Of a DNA stretch of 16,504 nt, positions 1 through 9,423 are shown piece by piece (the first letter of the stretch is position 1; every line of letters starts with the position of its first letter). The stretch comes from Ophiocordyceps camponoti-saundersi (nom. inval.) (taxonomy: Eukaryota > Ascomycota > Sordariomycetes > Hypocreales > Ophiocordycipitaceae). The notes beneath the pieces are model-generated. The model did no database searches. It saw only the letters and a list, made by a program, of their open reading frames with translations, and was not told where the DNA came from. The stretch is taken from NCBI GenBank assembly GCA_003339415.1, contig PDHQ01000549.1, positions 1-16,504 of the forward strand, given 5' to 3'. The translations under genes and the position numbers were made by a program.

Positions 1-72
1 AAATAATACCTATTTTATATAAAAAAATAACGAAAATAAGAAAGATAGTTAGAAAGAGTATAAATAAAAGCG

Positions 73-98
73 TATATATATATATATATATATATATA
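73..98. repeat. (TA)13 microsatellite
   Basis: An uninterrupted run of 13 TA units, followed by a shorter TATATATA stretch a few bases downstream. It lies at the edge of the purine-rich block. Confidence 0.95.
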
Positions 99-116
99 AC
101 TATATATAGAAAAAGG

Positions 117-132
117 GAGAGAGAGAGAGAGA
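117..132. repeat. (GA)8 microsatellite
   Basis: Eight GA units followed by an A-tract. It opens the long purine-rich tract that runs to about position 960. Confidence 0.95.
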
Positions 133-339
133 AAAAAAATATAAATAAGGAAAAAAAAAAAACCTATTTACTTATATAACTAGTAAAGGCGATAAAGCGA
201 GGAGATATACGAAAAAAAAAATAGCTATACGAAATAAAAATAAGCTACGAAATAGCGCGTTAACGCGGGCGAGAATATAAAAAAGCTACTAAAAGGTAAA
301 GGAGGTAATAAGAGAAATAATATATATAGCGATAAAAAT

Positions 340-960
340 AGTAAGAGAGTAAAAGGGGGGAAAAATAGCGAGAGAGCGAAAAGAGTAGCGAGGGTAGCGA
401 GGGGGCGAGAGAGCGAAAGTTATAGAAAGAGGGTAAGAGGATAAGGAGAGTAGCGAAGGTGGCGAGGGGGCGAGAGAGCGAAAGTTATAAAGAGAGAGCG
501 AGAGGATAAGGAGAGTGGCGCGAGCGGCGAGAGGACTAAAGAGCGAGAAAAAGAAAGGGCGAGGGGGCGGGGATACGAGCGACGGAGCGAGGAAAGGGAA
601 GAGAGTAGCGAGGAAGCGAGAGGGCGAGAATATAAGCGATAGGGCAAGAAAAAGGAAAAAAGTAGCGAGAAAATAAGAAGGCGAGAGAGCGAAAACGCTA
701 GCGATAAAGCGAGGAAAGGGAAAATAATTATAAAAGGGCGAGGAGAGTAGCGAGAGAGCGAGAGGACGAGAGAGTAGCGAGAGAGCGAGAGGACGAAAAA
801 GTAGCGAGAGAGCGAGAGATCGAAAAGGCGAAAGATTAAGGATACTAGCGATAAAGTAAGGAAAGGGAAGAGAATAGCGAGAGAGCGAGAGGGGAGAGAT
901 TAGTAAAGTGGCGGGAGAGGTAGGAAATTAAGGAGGGGAAAAAAAATAAGAGGATAAGGG
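340..960. repeat. Purine-rich GCGAGAGA minisatellite block
   Basis: The plus strand is almost entirely A and G, broken by regular GCGA steps. It is built from degenerate copies of modules such as GTAGCGAGAGAGCGAGAGG and GCGAGGAAAGGGAA. A module of about 65 bp recurs from 397 to 462, and a 27-bp unit is repeated three times near 745. The open frame on the minus strand at 420-647 is Ser/Leu/Arg low complexity and follows from this composition. Long purine runs of this kind can form triplex or G-rich structures, which is inference here. No gene is supported. Confidence 0.8.
745..824. repeat. 27-bp tandem repeat, about 3 copies
   Basis: The core GTAGCGAGAGAGCGAGAG recurs at 747, 774 and 801, exactly 27 bp apart. 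Changes are confined mostly to the unit ends. The unit length is a multiple of three, but no frame around it looks coding. Confidence 0.85.
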
Positions 961-1320
961 AGAGAGGGGGAGGGGGGTTAAATATTATAATTAAAATAAA
1001 GTAGTAATTTTATAAAATAGCTTTATAACTATAAGTTATCTTTAAGGCTAGAGTTACGGTTTATAAACTTAATAATATTTATAAAAAGTTAAAAGGTTAG
1101 ATTCCTAGTTAAGTTTATTTATATAAGAGGTAAGAAGTAAAAGGTAGTAGATAGTTTAATAATAGCTATTATAATATATACTCGTAACTTAGCTTTAATT
1201 TATAATATTTCTAATTACGAAAATCTTAATAAATAACTTATATTATAAACTTATAACTAAATAAGCGAATCTAAATATAAAGATAGAGAATAAGGGGAGG
1301 GGTTTATATAGGAAAGCTAA
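961..1320. other. AT-rich decayed DNA, nothing recognised
   Basis: Very AT-rich sequence with dense stops in all frames inspected. It follows the G-rich end of the minisatellite block. The minus-strand frame of the neighbouring relic stays open for about 20 codons below 1321, so part of this stretch may be its 3' end. Confidence 0.5.
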
Positions 1321-1980
1321 CTACTCTTCGCTATTAGTAATATCGCCGTTAGTAGTATCGTTATTACTTAGCGGATCTATATTAGGGTAGGAGATAAGTA
1401 TAGCCGGAATCCGAAAGTAAGTATAGCTACGCTATTAGCGGAAGCGGATATATATCGTATAAGCACTATTTTCGAAAATAGGTATTTTAGTATAATAGAT
1501 AAAGGGATATAGCGAGTTAAGGTAGGAGCAACGCGTAGAAACCTAAATAGGCGATCCTTCTAAGGCCGCAAGGTAGTCTTCGATAGGCGATTATCTCGAC
1601 GCTGCGAGGATAGCGCGGAAGAAGCTCCTTAACCGTATAATCTTAATAATCTCTCGCTTCGTTATATTATCGCGTTTAAGGCGTAAAGTAATAGGGTAAG
1701 CGGGATAAAAGAGAAGTGCGGTCTCGTTAGGCTATAAAGGGTTAGTAAGAGGGTTTATTTGCTAGAAAGAAAGGGATATATTATAGCAAAGTAGAGGGGC
1801 CGCTAGTAAGAGTCGGAATAGTTAGTTTTAAAAGGTAAAATAATAAGATTATATCGCTAGCGTTAGTAAAATTATTTTTCGATCGGGCTAAGTAGAGTAG
1901 AGCGAATAACGACGATAAGATTTATAGCCTTATAGTTAGAATATTAGTAAGGGAAAGAAAGATCGAAGATAAAGGAATAA
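1321..1980 (-). pseudogene. RIP-degraded reading frame, function not recognised
   Basis: Reading the minus strand with codon first bases from 1980 downward gives 220 codons in one frame, with about 12 internal stops, all TAA or TAG and none TGA. The longest clear stretches are about 46 codons (1731-1594) and 35 codons (1542-1438). The conceptual peptide includes LKRDNITKREIIKIIRLR and SPIEDYLAALEGSPI, which look like ordinary soluble protein and not low complexity. The frame ends at a TAG at 1323-1321 after a DTTNGDITNSEE-like tail, which may be the original stop. The plus strand is also partly open here, so strand choice rests on peptide quality. I do not recognise the family. Confidence 0.5.
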
Positions 1981-2400
1981 ATACCTTTTTAGAGAGGGAG
2001 CTAGAGAGGTGGAAAAATATATAATATTTTTTTTTTAATTATAAAACTCGAAAATAATAAGGAGGCTAAGATAATAGAAAAGAGAAGGAAAAGTATCGTA
2101 TATATATACGTATATATATATAAAAGGAAAAAGGAGATAGAGAGAGCGAGAGAGTAAGAGAGAGGGGGGGGGGGGTGTTTTTTTTTATTCCGAAATATTT
2201 ATATATATTAATAAGATAAGTATAGCAAGGCGCTACGTTAATAGCTATCCTTAAGTTAGAAATAGCTAGTAAAAAAGCTAGTAAAATATATAAGCTTAAG
2301 CTGCTCGTTAGGGGAAAGCGTATCTATCCGTATAGAGAGCTATTAGAATTTTAGGGCGCGTCTTATATTAGCTAGCTCGGTAAACTATAGAGAAAAAATA
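1981..2400. other. Simple-sequence-rich spacer with 12-bp G tract
   Basis: It contains TA-rich microsatellite around 2098-2120, GA-rich sequence, a run of 12 G at 2164-2175 and a nearby T run. The right part, from about 2200, is decayed AT-rich DNA. The minus-strand frame at 2732-2401 may continue into it with more frequent stops. No gene is supported. Confidence 0.6.
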
Positions 2401-2732
2401 TTAAGAGGTAGATTATAGTAAAATAAAGAGGAATATATACTAGGAGGTAGCTACTACGCGAGGGCGGCTAGTAAAAGGTATATAGTATACGTCCACGATA
2501 GCTATTAGAGGTAGACGGCTATTTACGAAGTAAGAAGGAATGTATATAGTTTTAGTAAGGCGTCTAGCGTAGGGTCGGCTTATCTACTTCGATCGCGCGG
2601 GTTTCGGTAAGTATAGCGCGTTATTAGCTATAGCGCGGGAATTAAGTGCGATATTAGGAGCGCGGCTAGGCTTACCTCCCCGAGTAGTAGCGTTATCCGA
2701 CTTCGTCGTAAGTATTGCGAGAATAAGGTTTT
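2401..2732 (-). pseudogene. RIP-degraded reading frame inside a duplicated segment
   Basis: The minus-strand frame from 2732 has a single TAG (2586-2584) in about 96 codons before stops begin at 2442, unusually open for this stop-rich DNA. The peptide contains IALNSRAIANNALYLP and SRPYARR. The second copy at about 3.7-3.8 kb, read in its corresponding minus frame, gives IALNYRAIA, a short LP.P.R stretch and ISRPGARRP. Agreement between diverged copies supports this strand and frame. The family is not recognised; a transposable-element protein or a duplicated host gene are both possible. Confidence 0.45.
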
Positions 2733-2840
2733 TTTTTTTTTTTTACGGTGCTACGCGTCTATTTCGGAGACGCGTTAGTAATAAGGAAAAGATACGGAGA
2801 GCGTAATAGAGAGGTAGAAAAAATATAATAACTAGTTTAT
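2541..2840. repeat. Dispersed repeat pair, copy 1
   Basis: Shares blocks in the same order and orientation with 3690-3990. These include AGCGCG..TTAGCTATAGCGCGG, TTAAGTGCGATAT, GGCTTACCT and, further on, a GTGC..CGCG..TATTT..GCGTTAGTA block. The copies are diverged but alignable by eye over about 300 bp. A run of about 15 T lies inside this copy near 2730-2745. Confidence 0.6.
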
Positions 2841-3689
2841 ACGTAAAGATAATAAACGAGGATAAGATAACGGAAAAGGAAGAAAATATATTACGTCTTT
2901 ATATATATATAAGCGCGGATATAGTAATATATATATAGGGGACGAAAAAGACGGAAAAGAGAGGAAAGAGGAGAGAAGCGTAGAGAAGAAAAGGGAGAGA
3001 GAAATATAAGAAACTACCTAAGAGGATAAGACTATATAAGCGTAATAAAGCCTTAAGTATATATAATAATAAAAAAGGAATACTAGAAAAAGAGTAAGTA
3101 TTAGGGAAAATAGATATATCTATATATTATTAATAGAATAAATATTTAAATATAAAGATAGCTTAGGAAATAAAAGGTAATTTAAGAAAATAAGTATAAG
3201 GTTAAGCTAAGTAAGGGAGAAATATAATATAAAAGTAAGTAAACTAAGGTACCTAGTTTATAAAGGTACTAATAAGAAATAAGATATATAAAATAATTTT
3301 TTTTTTATTTTTTTAGTTACTAAACTATATATATATATAATAAAGAACTATAAGTTAGAAAAGTCTAAATCTAATAGTTTATTATAACTAAACTTATTAA
3401 GGAGGCCGAGGAATTAGATAAAATAACTCGGAGGTATTAGCACTTAATCCTTTCTTAAGGGGAGGGACTTTATCGAAGATAAAGCTCCTAGAACCTTACC
3501 GCGCGACGCCTTAGGCCGGGCGTAGTAAACTATACGATATAATCGGGAAATTTATTAGGTAGATAGGGAAATAAAACGTAATACTTACTACCTTATACTT
3601 TACCCCGGTCGAAAAGTATAATATATATATATAAGCACTAAAGTAACCGAAAGAATAGAATAAGGCGAGTTAGCTAGCGTAAGATATAA
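2841..3689. other. AT-rich decayed DNA, no recognisable gene
   Basis: Contains several short TA microsatellites (for example near 2903, 3337 and 3625), purine-rich stretches around 2940-3000, and T-rich tracts near 3298. I inspected it only by eye and saw no extended open frame or repeat copy. It sits between the two copies of the 300-bp dispersed repeat. Confidence 0.5.
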
Positions 3690-3990
3690 TATAAAGGGTA
3701 TAGGGCGTCGTGCCCCGGGCCTACTTATACCTCGTAACCGCGAGGGTTAGGGTAAAGCCTAGCGCGCTTTAGCTATAGCGCGGTAGTTAAGTGCGATATC
3801 GTAAGAGTAGGTAGCTTACCTTAATAGGTAGGGGTAATAGTCGACCTTACTATAAATATTATAATAATATAGATATAAGGTGCTTAAAGCAGCGAGTAAG
3901 TTATTATATAATAGTGCGCGTTTATTTCTAGAAAGCGTTAGTAGCGGGGAATATTATATAGACGGTATACTAAAGGTATAGAAATAAAGT
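3690..3990. repeat. Dispersed repeat pair, copy 2
   Basis: Second copy of the repeat at 2541-2840, same orientation, about 1.15 kb downstream. Its minus-strand reading keeps the IALN.RAIA and ISRP.ARR peptides seen in copy 1. Its stops fall at different codons, consistent with independent mutation after duplication. Confidence 0.6.
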
Positions 3991-4728
3991 ATATATATCT
4001 ACGAAAAGAAAAGGGAGGTAGAAAAAGAGAGAGAGAGAGAGAGAATAAGAAATATAAAATATAAGAGAGTTAGAAGGAATACCGGTTTCTTTATATAACT
4101 TATATAAGCGAGAGGCCGAAAAGAGTAACGAGGAAAGTAAGGATATAATAGCGAAAGATAATAAGGAGATAGGCGTAGTAAGTTAGGGAGGAAAAAAAAA
4201 TAAGAGAGAAAAGGGAGAGAGAAGAGGACTATACGTATATTATTTTTATAAAAAAAGGGAGGGGGGGCGTCTGCGGGGTATAAGGTAGCATTTTTTTTTA
4301 TAAAGATAAGAGCGTAAATACGAGGGAATAAGAAAAGTTAAAAGATAGAAGAAGCGGTAATAAGAAGCTAAAAGAATATTCGTAAGAGGTAAGGTATTAT
4401 AATAAGGAAGAATAATATATAAGGAAGCAGAGCAAAAATATTAATAAATTAAACTAGGATAAGTATAGTTTATAGGTAAAGGGGATAAGCTAGTTTAGTA
4501 GCGGCTATAGGCATATATAAGGAAAAGAACGCTAGACTAAAGTAGAATATTATTAAGAGCTTTTACGGAGTACGATTAAATAGTTATTAGTGCTATTTTA
4601 AACTATAGATATTTCTACAGATTAGAGAGATAAAGGCGGCTATAGTAAGGTAATTTAGCAGCGGTATTAAACGCGCTAAAAGGAAAACGAGCGTATAACT
4701 TAGCTAGGGGATTTCTAAGGGCTTTAAT
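3991..4728. other. Decayed DNA with GA microsatellite, nothing recognised
   Basis: Includes a (GA)n run at 4027-4044 and purine-rich sequence to about 4270, with a short G run near 4260. From 4300 to 4728 it is RIP-type AT-rich sequence leading into the LTR-like repeat. No reading frame stood out. Confidence 0.5.
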
Positions 4729-5275
4729 AGGGTTTAGTTAAAAGGTTTCTAAACCTCTTTCTTTTCCTAAGGGTATCTAAGGATTAGGATATAAAAGGTA
4801 AATAATATAGGACTAGGGTTATTACTAAGTATATAGCTTAGATTAGTTTCCCTCGAAAGAGGAAGAAATTAAGCAAGTAATTAGCCCGAACCTTATCTTT
4901 ATAAGCTATTATAAAAGTTATATATCGCAAGTCGAGTCTTAGAGAGGACTTATAGTAAAAACTTTACTAAACGGAACTATAACTTTATTTTAAACTCTAC
5001 ACTTTTATATTATAAATTACTTATTTAAATACTTATTCTAAAGTCTTTAGCACTTAATTAAATAGTTCTTATCTTCTTTTCTCTTTCTTCTCTTATCTCT
5101 ATATAAAAAACCGACTCCTTATTATTTTCCCCTATAGAGAATTACTATCCGGCTCTCCCCCCTAAAGTTAGAGATCCCCCCTTATATTAGTTAAAGACTT
5201 TAGTTACCTAAAAAGTTACGCCCCTTAGGTATCTACTACGCTTACTTAGGGTATCCTTCTTCCCCCGCTAAAGTA
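4729..5275. mobile_element. LTR-like dispersed repeat, copy A (about 547 bp)
   Basis: Aligns end to end with 9645-10192 (548 bp). Both start at AGGGTTTAGTTAAA and end at CCCCGCTAAAGT(A). Shared internal landmarks are TTTCCCT..AGAGGAAG, AGTTATATATCGCA, CTTAGAG.GGACTTATAGTAAAAAC, AATTAAATAGTT, a pyrimidine tract, a TATATAAAAA box and TATAGAGAATTA. Length, same-orientation copies, TATA-like box and partial copies suggest an LTR of a retroelement. No clear TG..CA ends, target-site duplication or primer-binding site was seen, so another repeat class remains possible. RIP would change TG and CA ends to TA. Confidence 0.6.
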
Positions 5276-5289
5276 ATAGATACTATTAG

Positions 5290-5536
5290 AGGATATAATA
5301 TAGTATAGTCTCCCTTAATAGAGGAAGGAATAAGGTAAGTAGTATCTAGCCCTTAAGCTTATATCGATAGCTATCTTAAAAAGTCGCATATCGCGAATTT
5401 AGTTTTAGAGAGGACTTCTAGCAAAACTCGAGTTAACGAAATTATAACTTCGCCTTAAAACTCGGACTATTATATAATAAATTACTCTTTTAATAGGTAA
5501 ATAAAAACTTTAAAGCTTTAATCAAATAGTTAAAAG
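5290..5536. mobile_element. LTR-like repeat, truncated copy D
   Basis: Corresponds to roughly the second to fourth hundred bases of copy A. It keeps TCCCTT..AGAGGAAGGAA, TTTTAGAGAGGACTT, the GCAAAACT stretch and AATCAAATAGTT, then stops before the pyrimidine tract and TATA box. It begins about 15 bp after copy A ends, in the same orientation, so it may be a nested or tandem partial duplication. Confidence 0.55.
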
Positions 5537-5589
5537 TAATAAGATAGGGGGTAGGGTGATAAAGCGCGCGAGAGATAGATATAGCACGC

Positions 5590-5627
5590 GGGGGGGGGGG
5601 GGGGGGGGGGGGGAGTTTTTTTTTTTT
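5590..5627. repeat. 24-bp poly-G followed by 12-bp poly-T
   Basis: Twenty-four consecutive G (5590-5613), then A, G and twelve T (5616-5627). A homopolymer G of this length is rare and can form G-quadruplex structures. The exact length may be affected by sequencing error. Confidence 0.9.
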
Positions 5628-5709
5628 AAGGAGGTAGGAAGAAAGACGGGATATAAGTTATAATATAATAATATTAAAATAAAGTGGCGGGGTATAACCT
5701 ACCGTATAG

Positions 5710-5712
<3 letters not shown>

Positions 5713-5744
<32 letters not shown>
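5713..5744. repeat. (AT)16 microsatellite
   Basis: Sixteen uninterrupted AT units, about 100 bp after the poly-G/poly-T tract. Confidence 0.95.
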
Positions 5745-5748
<4 letters not shown>

Positions 5749-5916
5749 CGAGAACCTAGTTAACCGGTAATATTATAAAGTAGGGAGTTATAATTAAAAT
5801 AAAGTTAGATAACGGCAGGAAGGCGTATATTCTAACGATAATAGTAAAATAGAGGGCAAGGTAGTTTATCTTAAAAAAAGACTAAGTATTAGTATAGATA
5901 GTTATTAAGGTCGTTA

Positions 5917-6360
5917 CGGGTTCGAAGACGTGCCTAGACGGAGTCGAGAGGAGAATAGTATCGCGTTAAGTAAATAAGTAATAGCTAGCTTAGGAAAGAT
6001 AAATATTTTATAAACTATATACTCTATTATACTTAAGGTATATACCGATATATAAAGTAAATTAGTAATATAAAGGACTTCGTTATAAGTTTAAGATAGG
6101 TAATAGGAAGAGAGAGAAGTATATTACGCTTAAAAAAGTCTTTACTACCTTTTCGTATATACGCTTAGGGATATTAGTTTCTTCTAAGGGTAGGCGTATA
6201 AATAAATAGAAGATAAAGGGCAGGTAATAGTTCGAAATAGTAGTAAAGTCGGCCCTACTTTAGGCGGCGTGGCGAAGATAAAGGGTTTCTTGCCTAACTA
6301 TAGGGGACGGCTTAAATAGCCCTAGTTATAAAAAACTATATAGATAGCGGCGGGGACGTT
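5917..6360 (-). pseudogene. RIP-degraded reading frame, function not recognised
   Basis: The minus strand read from 6360 downward gives one frame of about 148 codons with some 8 internal stops, all TAA or TAG. The best stretch, 6090-5917, is open for 58 codons. Upstream the peptide GKKPFIFATPPKVGPTLLL reads like real protein. It lies just below the larger minus-strand relic at 7918-6541, separated by an A/T homopolymer region at 6430-6480, so the two could be parts of one ancestral gene. The plus strand is also partly open (5822-5905). No family is recognised. Confidence 0.45.
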
Positions 6361-6540
6361 AGAATATATAATATATTACGGTTACTATTAGCGTTTAATA
6401 TATACTATTTATTAAGAGTACGGGTTTCCTATAAGATAATTTTTTTTTTTCTATTTTTTTTTTTAAAAAAAAATAAAAAATATTAGCTTATAAAAAGGGA
6501 AAATATACTTAACTATTATAAAAATAAAAAGGGCGCGGGT

Positions 6541-7918
6541 CAACGTTAAAGGAACGTAAGAGGATATATAAGCTTTCCCTACTACCCGTAACTATTTTAC
6601 GGCTTCTATTAATCAACGTTATATTATATCGCTAAGAAGGATATTATTATAGTATATCGGCCTTATTTAGTTCGCTAGCGAGAAAAGCCTATATAGCGCG
6701 TGCTGAGTCCTCGCACTTTAACGACGCGCTTTTAGAGGGCCGCGAGGAGTCGGTCGCGGCGACCTTAGATAGTAAACTATCGTCCTCCGCGGCTTATACG
6801 AACGCTAGTAAGAGCGGTATTACTAGTAGTTACTTCGTCTTAAATATACTAAGATATATGCCCGAGAAGTAGCAGTATATAAGGGGCTTATCGTAAAGCT
6901 GCGAGGCGTAGCTAGTAGCTTCGAGGGGACTATCTTTATAATCTATCGTTATATAACGGTAAGGTAAGGTAATATCCGGGGTCTCGTTATTAGCTAACTT
7001 ATACCGTATATCTTTATCTAACTTAAACGCCGAGAGGTTAAGCTTATCCGAAAGGACGGCATATACTCTATTATTATCTATATCGACGCCGTTCGGCGGG
7101 TAGAGACGCTAGCTAGGGCAGGGAGGTAGGTAGGGTAGCGGTATCGTTTTCGAGGTATATAAGTCTCTAATAGATAGTAGGGCGGTATCGGGGACGTTAC
7201 CGGGATACTCTGCTAGACTCGAAAACGTGGAATATACCCTAAAGCTATCGGATTCTTATATATTACGTTTAACGAAAGATTAAACCGTATAGCTATATCC
7301 TATATCGTTAACTAATCTAGGTAGCTACGGGTATCGAAATTCTAGCGATATAGATAGTAATACGTTATAAGGAAATAAAGGCTCTTTATTATAAGTATAC
7401 GGTATTTATCGGTTTTATCTCGTAATATCGTTTATAGATAGCTAAGCTATACCGTATACAAGCTGCTAATTATAACGAAGGGTATCTAGCTTAGCGTTAA
7501 CTATAACGTAGGCGTTCGGGGTAATAGTATAAGTAAGACCTCTATCGGCCGCGACGTTAGTAAGGTTTATCTCGAAAGCGGTGTTAAAAACTTATAAACG
7601 ATAATTATATAAGAGTAAGGCGTCGAAACCGTGCTAATTTAAAAAAGCGAGGCTTCGTTACTTAGCTTAAGGCAGTATATAGGATATAAGACGCGTTAGG
7701 TAAGGAATAGGATAATACTAATATATTACGTTACCGGTATCGGTCAGGTTTATAAGTCGAGGAGGCGAGGGGCGTGAAAGGGTACTAGTTTTATAAGGTA
7801 AGATTACGATAAGGAGAACGTTACCTTATATAGTAGTAGATAGGGGGGATTAATAGTAGGGATAAATTTAGAGACGAGGAAAAGCTTATTATAGTTCGTA
7901 TAATTAAGATTAATATAT
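6541..7918 (-). pseudogene. Large RIP-degraded gene relic, function not recognised
   Basis: One minus-strand frame (codon first bases at 7918, 7915 and so on) runs about 460 codons without a frameshift. It holds about 26 stops, all TAA or TAG and none TGA. The stretch 7108-6833 is open for 92 codons, far longer than its surroundings. The peptide is balanced and globular in look, for example GLTYTITPNAYVIVNAKLD, GVDIDNNRVYAVLSDKLNL and SFRVYSTFSSLAEYPG. Gln and Trp fit most stop positions. Both ends are uncertain: the frame may extend above 7918 towards 8090 with more stops. I do not recognise a domain and assign no function. It is divergent to the RING-type pseudogene on the plus strand. Confidence 0.62.
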
Positions 7919-8100
7919 ATAAGGTTTATAAGTTAGTTATTATATAATTTTTTTTTCCCTCGTATTACTTATTATATATATAAAAAGGTATCCCGCTGCT
8001 AGCTAGAGTGCTTATAATAAACGGAAGGGTTTTCGCTATCTATATCCGTATAGATATTACTTTTATAAGATAAAGCGATATCCGGCGATTTAGATAAGTT

Positions 8101-9423
8101 AGTTTCGGCGATACTAAAGTTAGTAAGCTACGTATATAAAAGATACGCGGTAGATAAGGTTTCTAATAATAAAAGTGCGTATACTATCTATACGATATAG
8201 AAAGCGCGTACGCGATAAGATATCCGGGAGGGGTATGCTTTTAGTGCCCGGAGTATCTAATAGCGAGTTTACGGGCAGCTACGCGCGAGGTTACTAATAA
8301 GGCGGTTTTCCCTCTACGGTGCTATAATAAGGAACTATTCGGCGACCCGGACGTAACGGATATAAAGAGACTTGCTATATTTAGTAGGCTACCGGAGGAG
8401 GCGGAAGGAATATAGAGGAAAGCCTTAGCCTAAGCAGAAATTATACGGTTAGAGGTTAGTTTAGTAGATAAGGGGCTAGTAAGGCAGATATTACTAATAA
8501 TATATAGCGAGTACTAATTCTGCCCGGGGTCGGTATACGGGAGACTAATATCGCGTATTAAGGGATATAACTATATAACGTAAGTTTTACGATATAATTT
8601 ATACCTTTTATATATATATATCTTTTACTAACGATAAGTAGCTACTTATACTATACCGAGTTTTACTTTATATACGGTAAGGCGTTCCTAGATAGTTAGT
8701 AGTAATACGAGTATAAGTATTTTTCGAATATCGAAATATAGCGGCTACGGGTGCCGGCGAAATATAGCGTTATAGGGGATATATGGAGGCGACTAGCGGT
8801 AACGCTAAACGTGGCGAGAGGGGGAGAGGGAGAAGACGACAAGGCGCGGAGTATAAGGGCGGTAGCGGCGATAGCAGCGGAGGGGTTAGGCGAGGAAAGG
8901 GAGAGGGATATAGCGAGGAGGAGAAGGGGGACTCTATAATAATATAAGGCACCGCGATTACGGCGAGGCGAAATAGGTTATTAGAAGGAAGTAGTAAGTG
9001 GCGGGCGTATAGAATAGGATAGAACGACTAATACGGATAGCTAGCCGGAAAGTATTAGGAGTCTAACGTTATAAACGGTAGCTAGCGAGAGAAGTAGTAA
9101 GATACTTATAAGTTCCCGGGGGAAGAGCTAATTAATTACGGGTATATATCGCTAATATCTAGGAGAGACGAATACTAGCCTGCGAACACGATAATTAGGC
9201 AAAGGTACGCTTTATCGGGATAATATAAATAGAGGGTAAGGTAAAGTATATTCTTTATAAGAGACCACTTAAGGCGTTCGGCTTTAGGTATAAGGGATAT
9301 AACCTAATAGCGTGCGCGATATACGAGAAGGTTATACGTTTAGCGATATAGAAGCGAGCGGCGGTAAGAAATCGAGATAATAATAATAATTCTACTAATC
9401 CGAAGGAGAGGCCTAAGTTCTAG
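8101..9423 (+). pseudogene. RIP-degraded RING-type (RBR-like) E3 ubiquitin ligase pseudogene
   Basis: RBR proteins transfer ubiquitin through RING1, IBR and RING2 zinc-binding domains. RING1 is visible from about 8176: a CxxC whose second Cys codon is now TAT (8176, 8185), then a CPE[C] pair (8245, 8254) followed by LIASLRAATREVTNKAVFP and R-C-[C] at 8317-8325. RING2 is visible from 8521 (CPG...GRLISRIKGYNYIT) and after the intron as TEFYFIYGKAF, matching the fungal pattern GCNHIT-C..EFCFICG if Tyr stands for Cys or His. A C-terminal segment shows CEHDNWAK at about 9181-9204 and three CxxC spacings (9247/9256, 9289/9298, 9313/9322), most now Tyr. An IBR domain was not seen. The frame changes once between 8939 and 9121. 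The open stretch 8751-8939 is part of its tail. The start is unknown; the end is placed at TAG 9421. Confidence 0.72.
8580..8641 (+). other. Spliceosomal intron in the RING-type pseudogene
   Basis: Starts GTAAGT (8580-8585), has a CTAAC branch-site motif at 8628-8632 and ends TAG (8639-8641, probably once CAG). The length of 62 bp is typical for filamentous fungi. Removing it joins AC at 8578-8579 with C at 8642, restoring the frame from ...GYNYI to T-Y-L-Y-Y-TEF inside RING2, exactly where the family has HITC. This supports both the gene call and the strand. Confidence 0.75.

Noticed and set aside
420..647. 75-codon minus-strand open frame starting Met-Pro-Tyr
   Set aside because: Ser/Leu/Arg/Pro low-complexity translation of the purine-rich minisatellite; the opposite strand and other frames show the same bias, and no domain or start context supports a gene.
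1372..1509. 46-codon plus-strand open stretch
   Set aside because: Minus-strand frame extends over 220 codons with better peptide composition; the plus-strand frame breaks down on both sides.
2560..2720. Plus-strand open frame through the dispersed repeat
   Set aside because: The second repeat copy preserves the minus-strand peptide instead.
4729..5275. Inverted-repeat (MITE or TIR) element
   Set aside because: The ends AGGGTTTAGTT and CGCTAAAGT are not inverted complements over a useful length.
6528..6869. Plus-strand frame of 114 codons with a single TAA
   Set aside because: The minus strand over the same bases is open for longer (92 clear codons at 7108-6833), continues for 1.4 kb in frame and gives a more protein-like peptide.
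8751..8939. 62-codon plus-strand ORF beginning GTG as an independent small gene
   Set aside because: The same frame continues upstream through TAA/TAG codons into the RING2 segment, so it is the tail of the pseudogene and GTG is not a real start.
8770..8952. 60-codon minus-strand open frame
   Set aside because: Antisense shadow of the E3 pseudogene tail; the composition (Leu/Pro/Ser) mirrors the Arg/Glu/Gly-rich plus strand.
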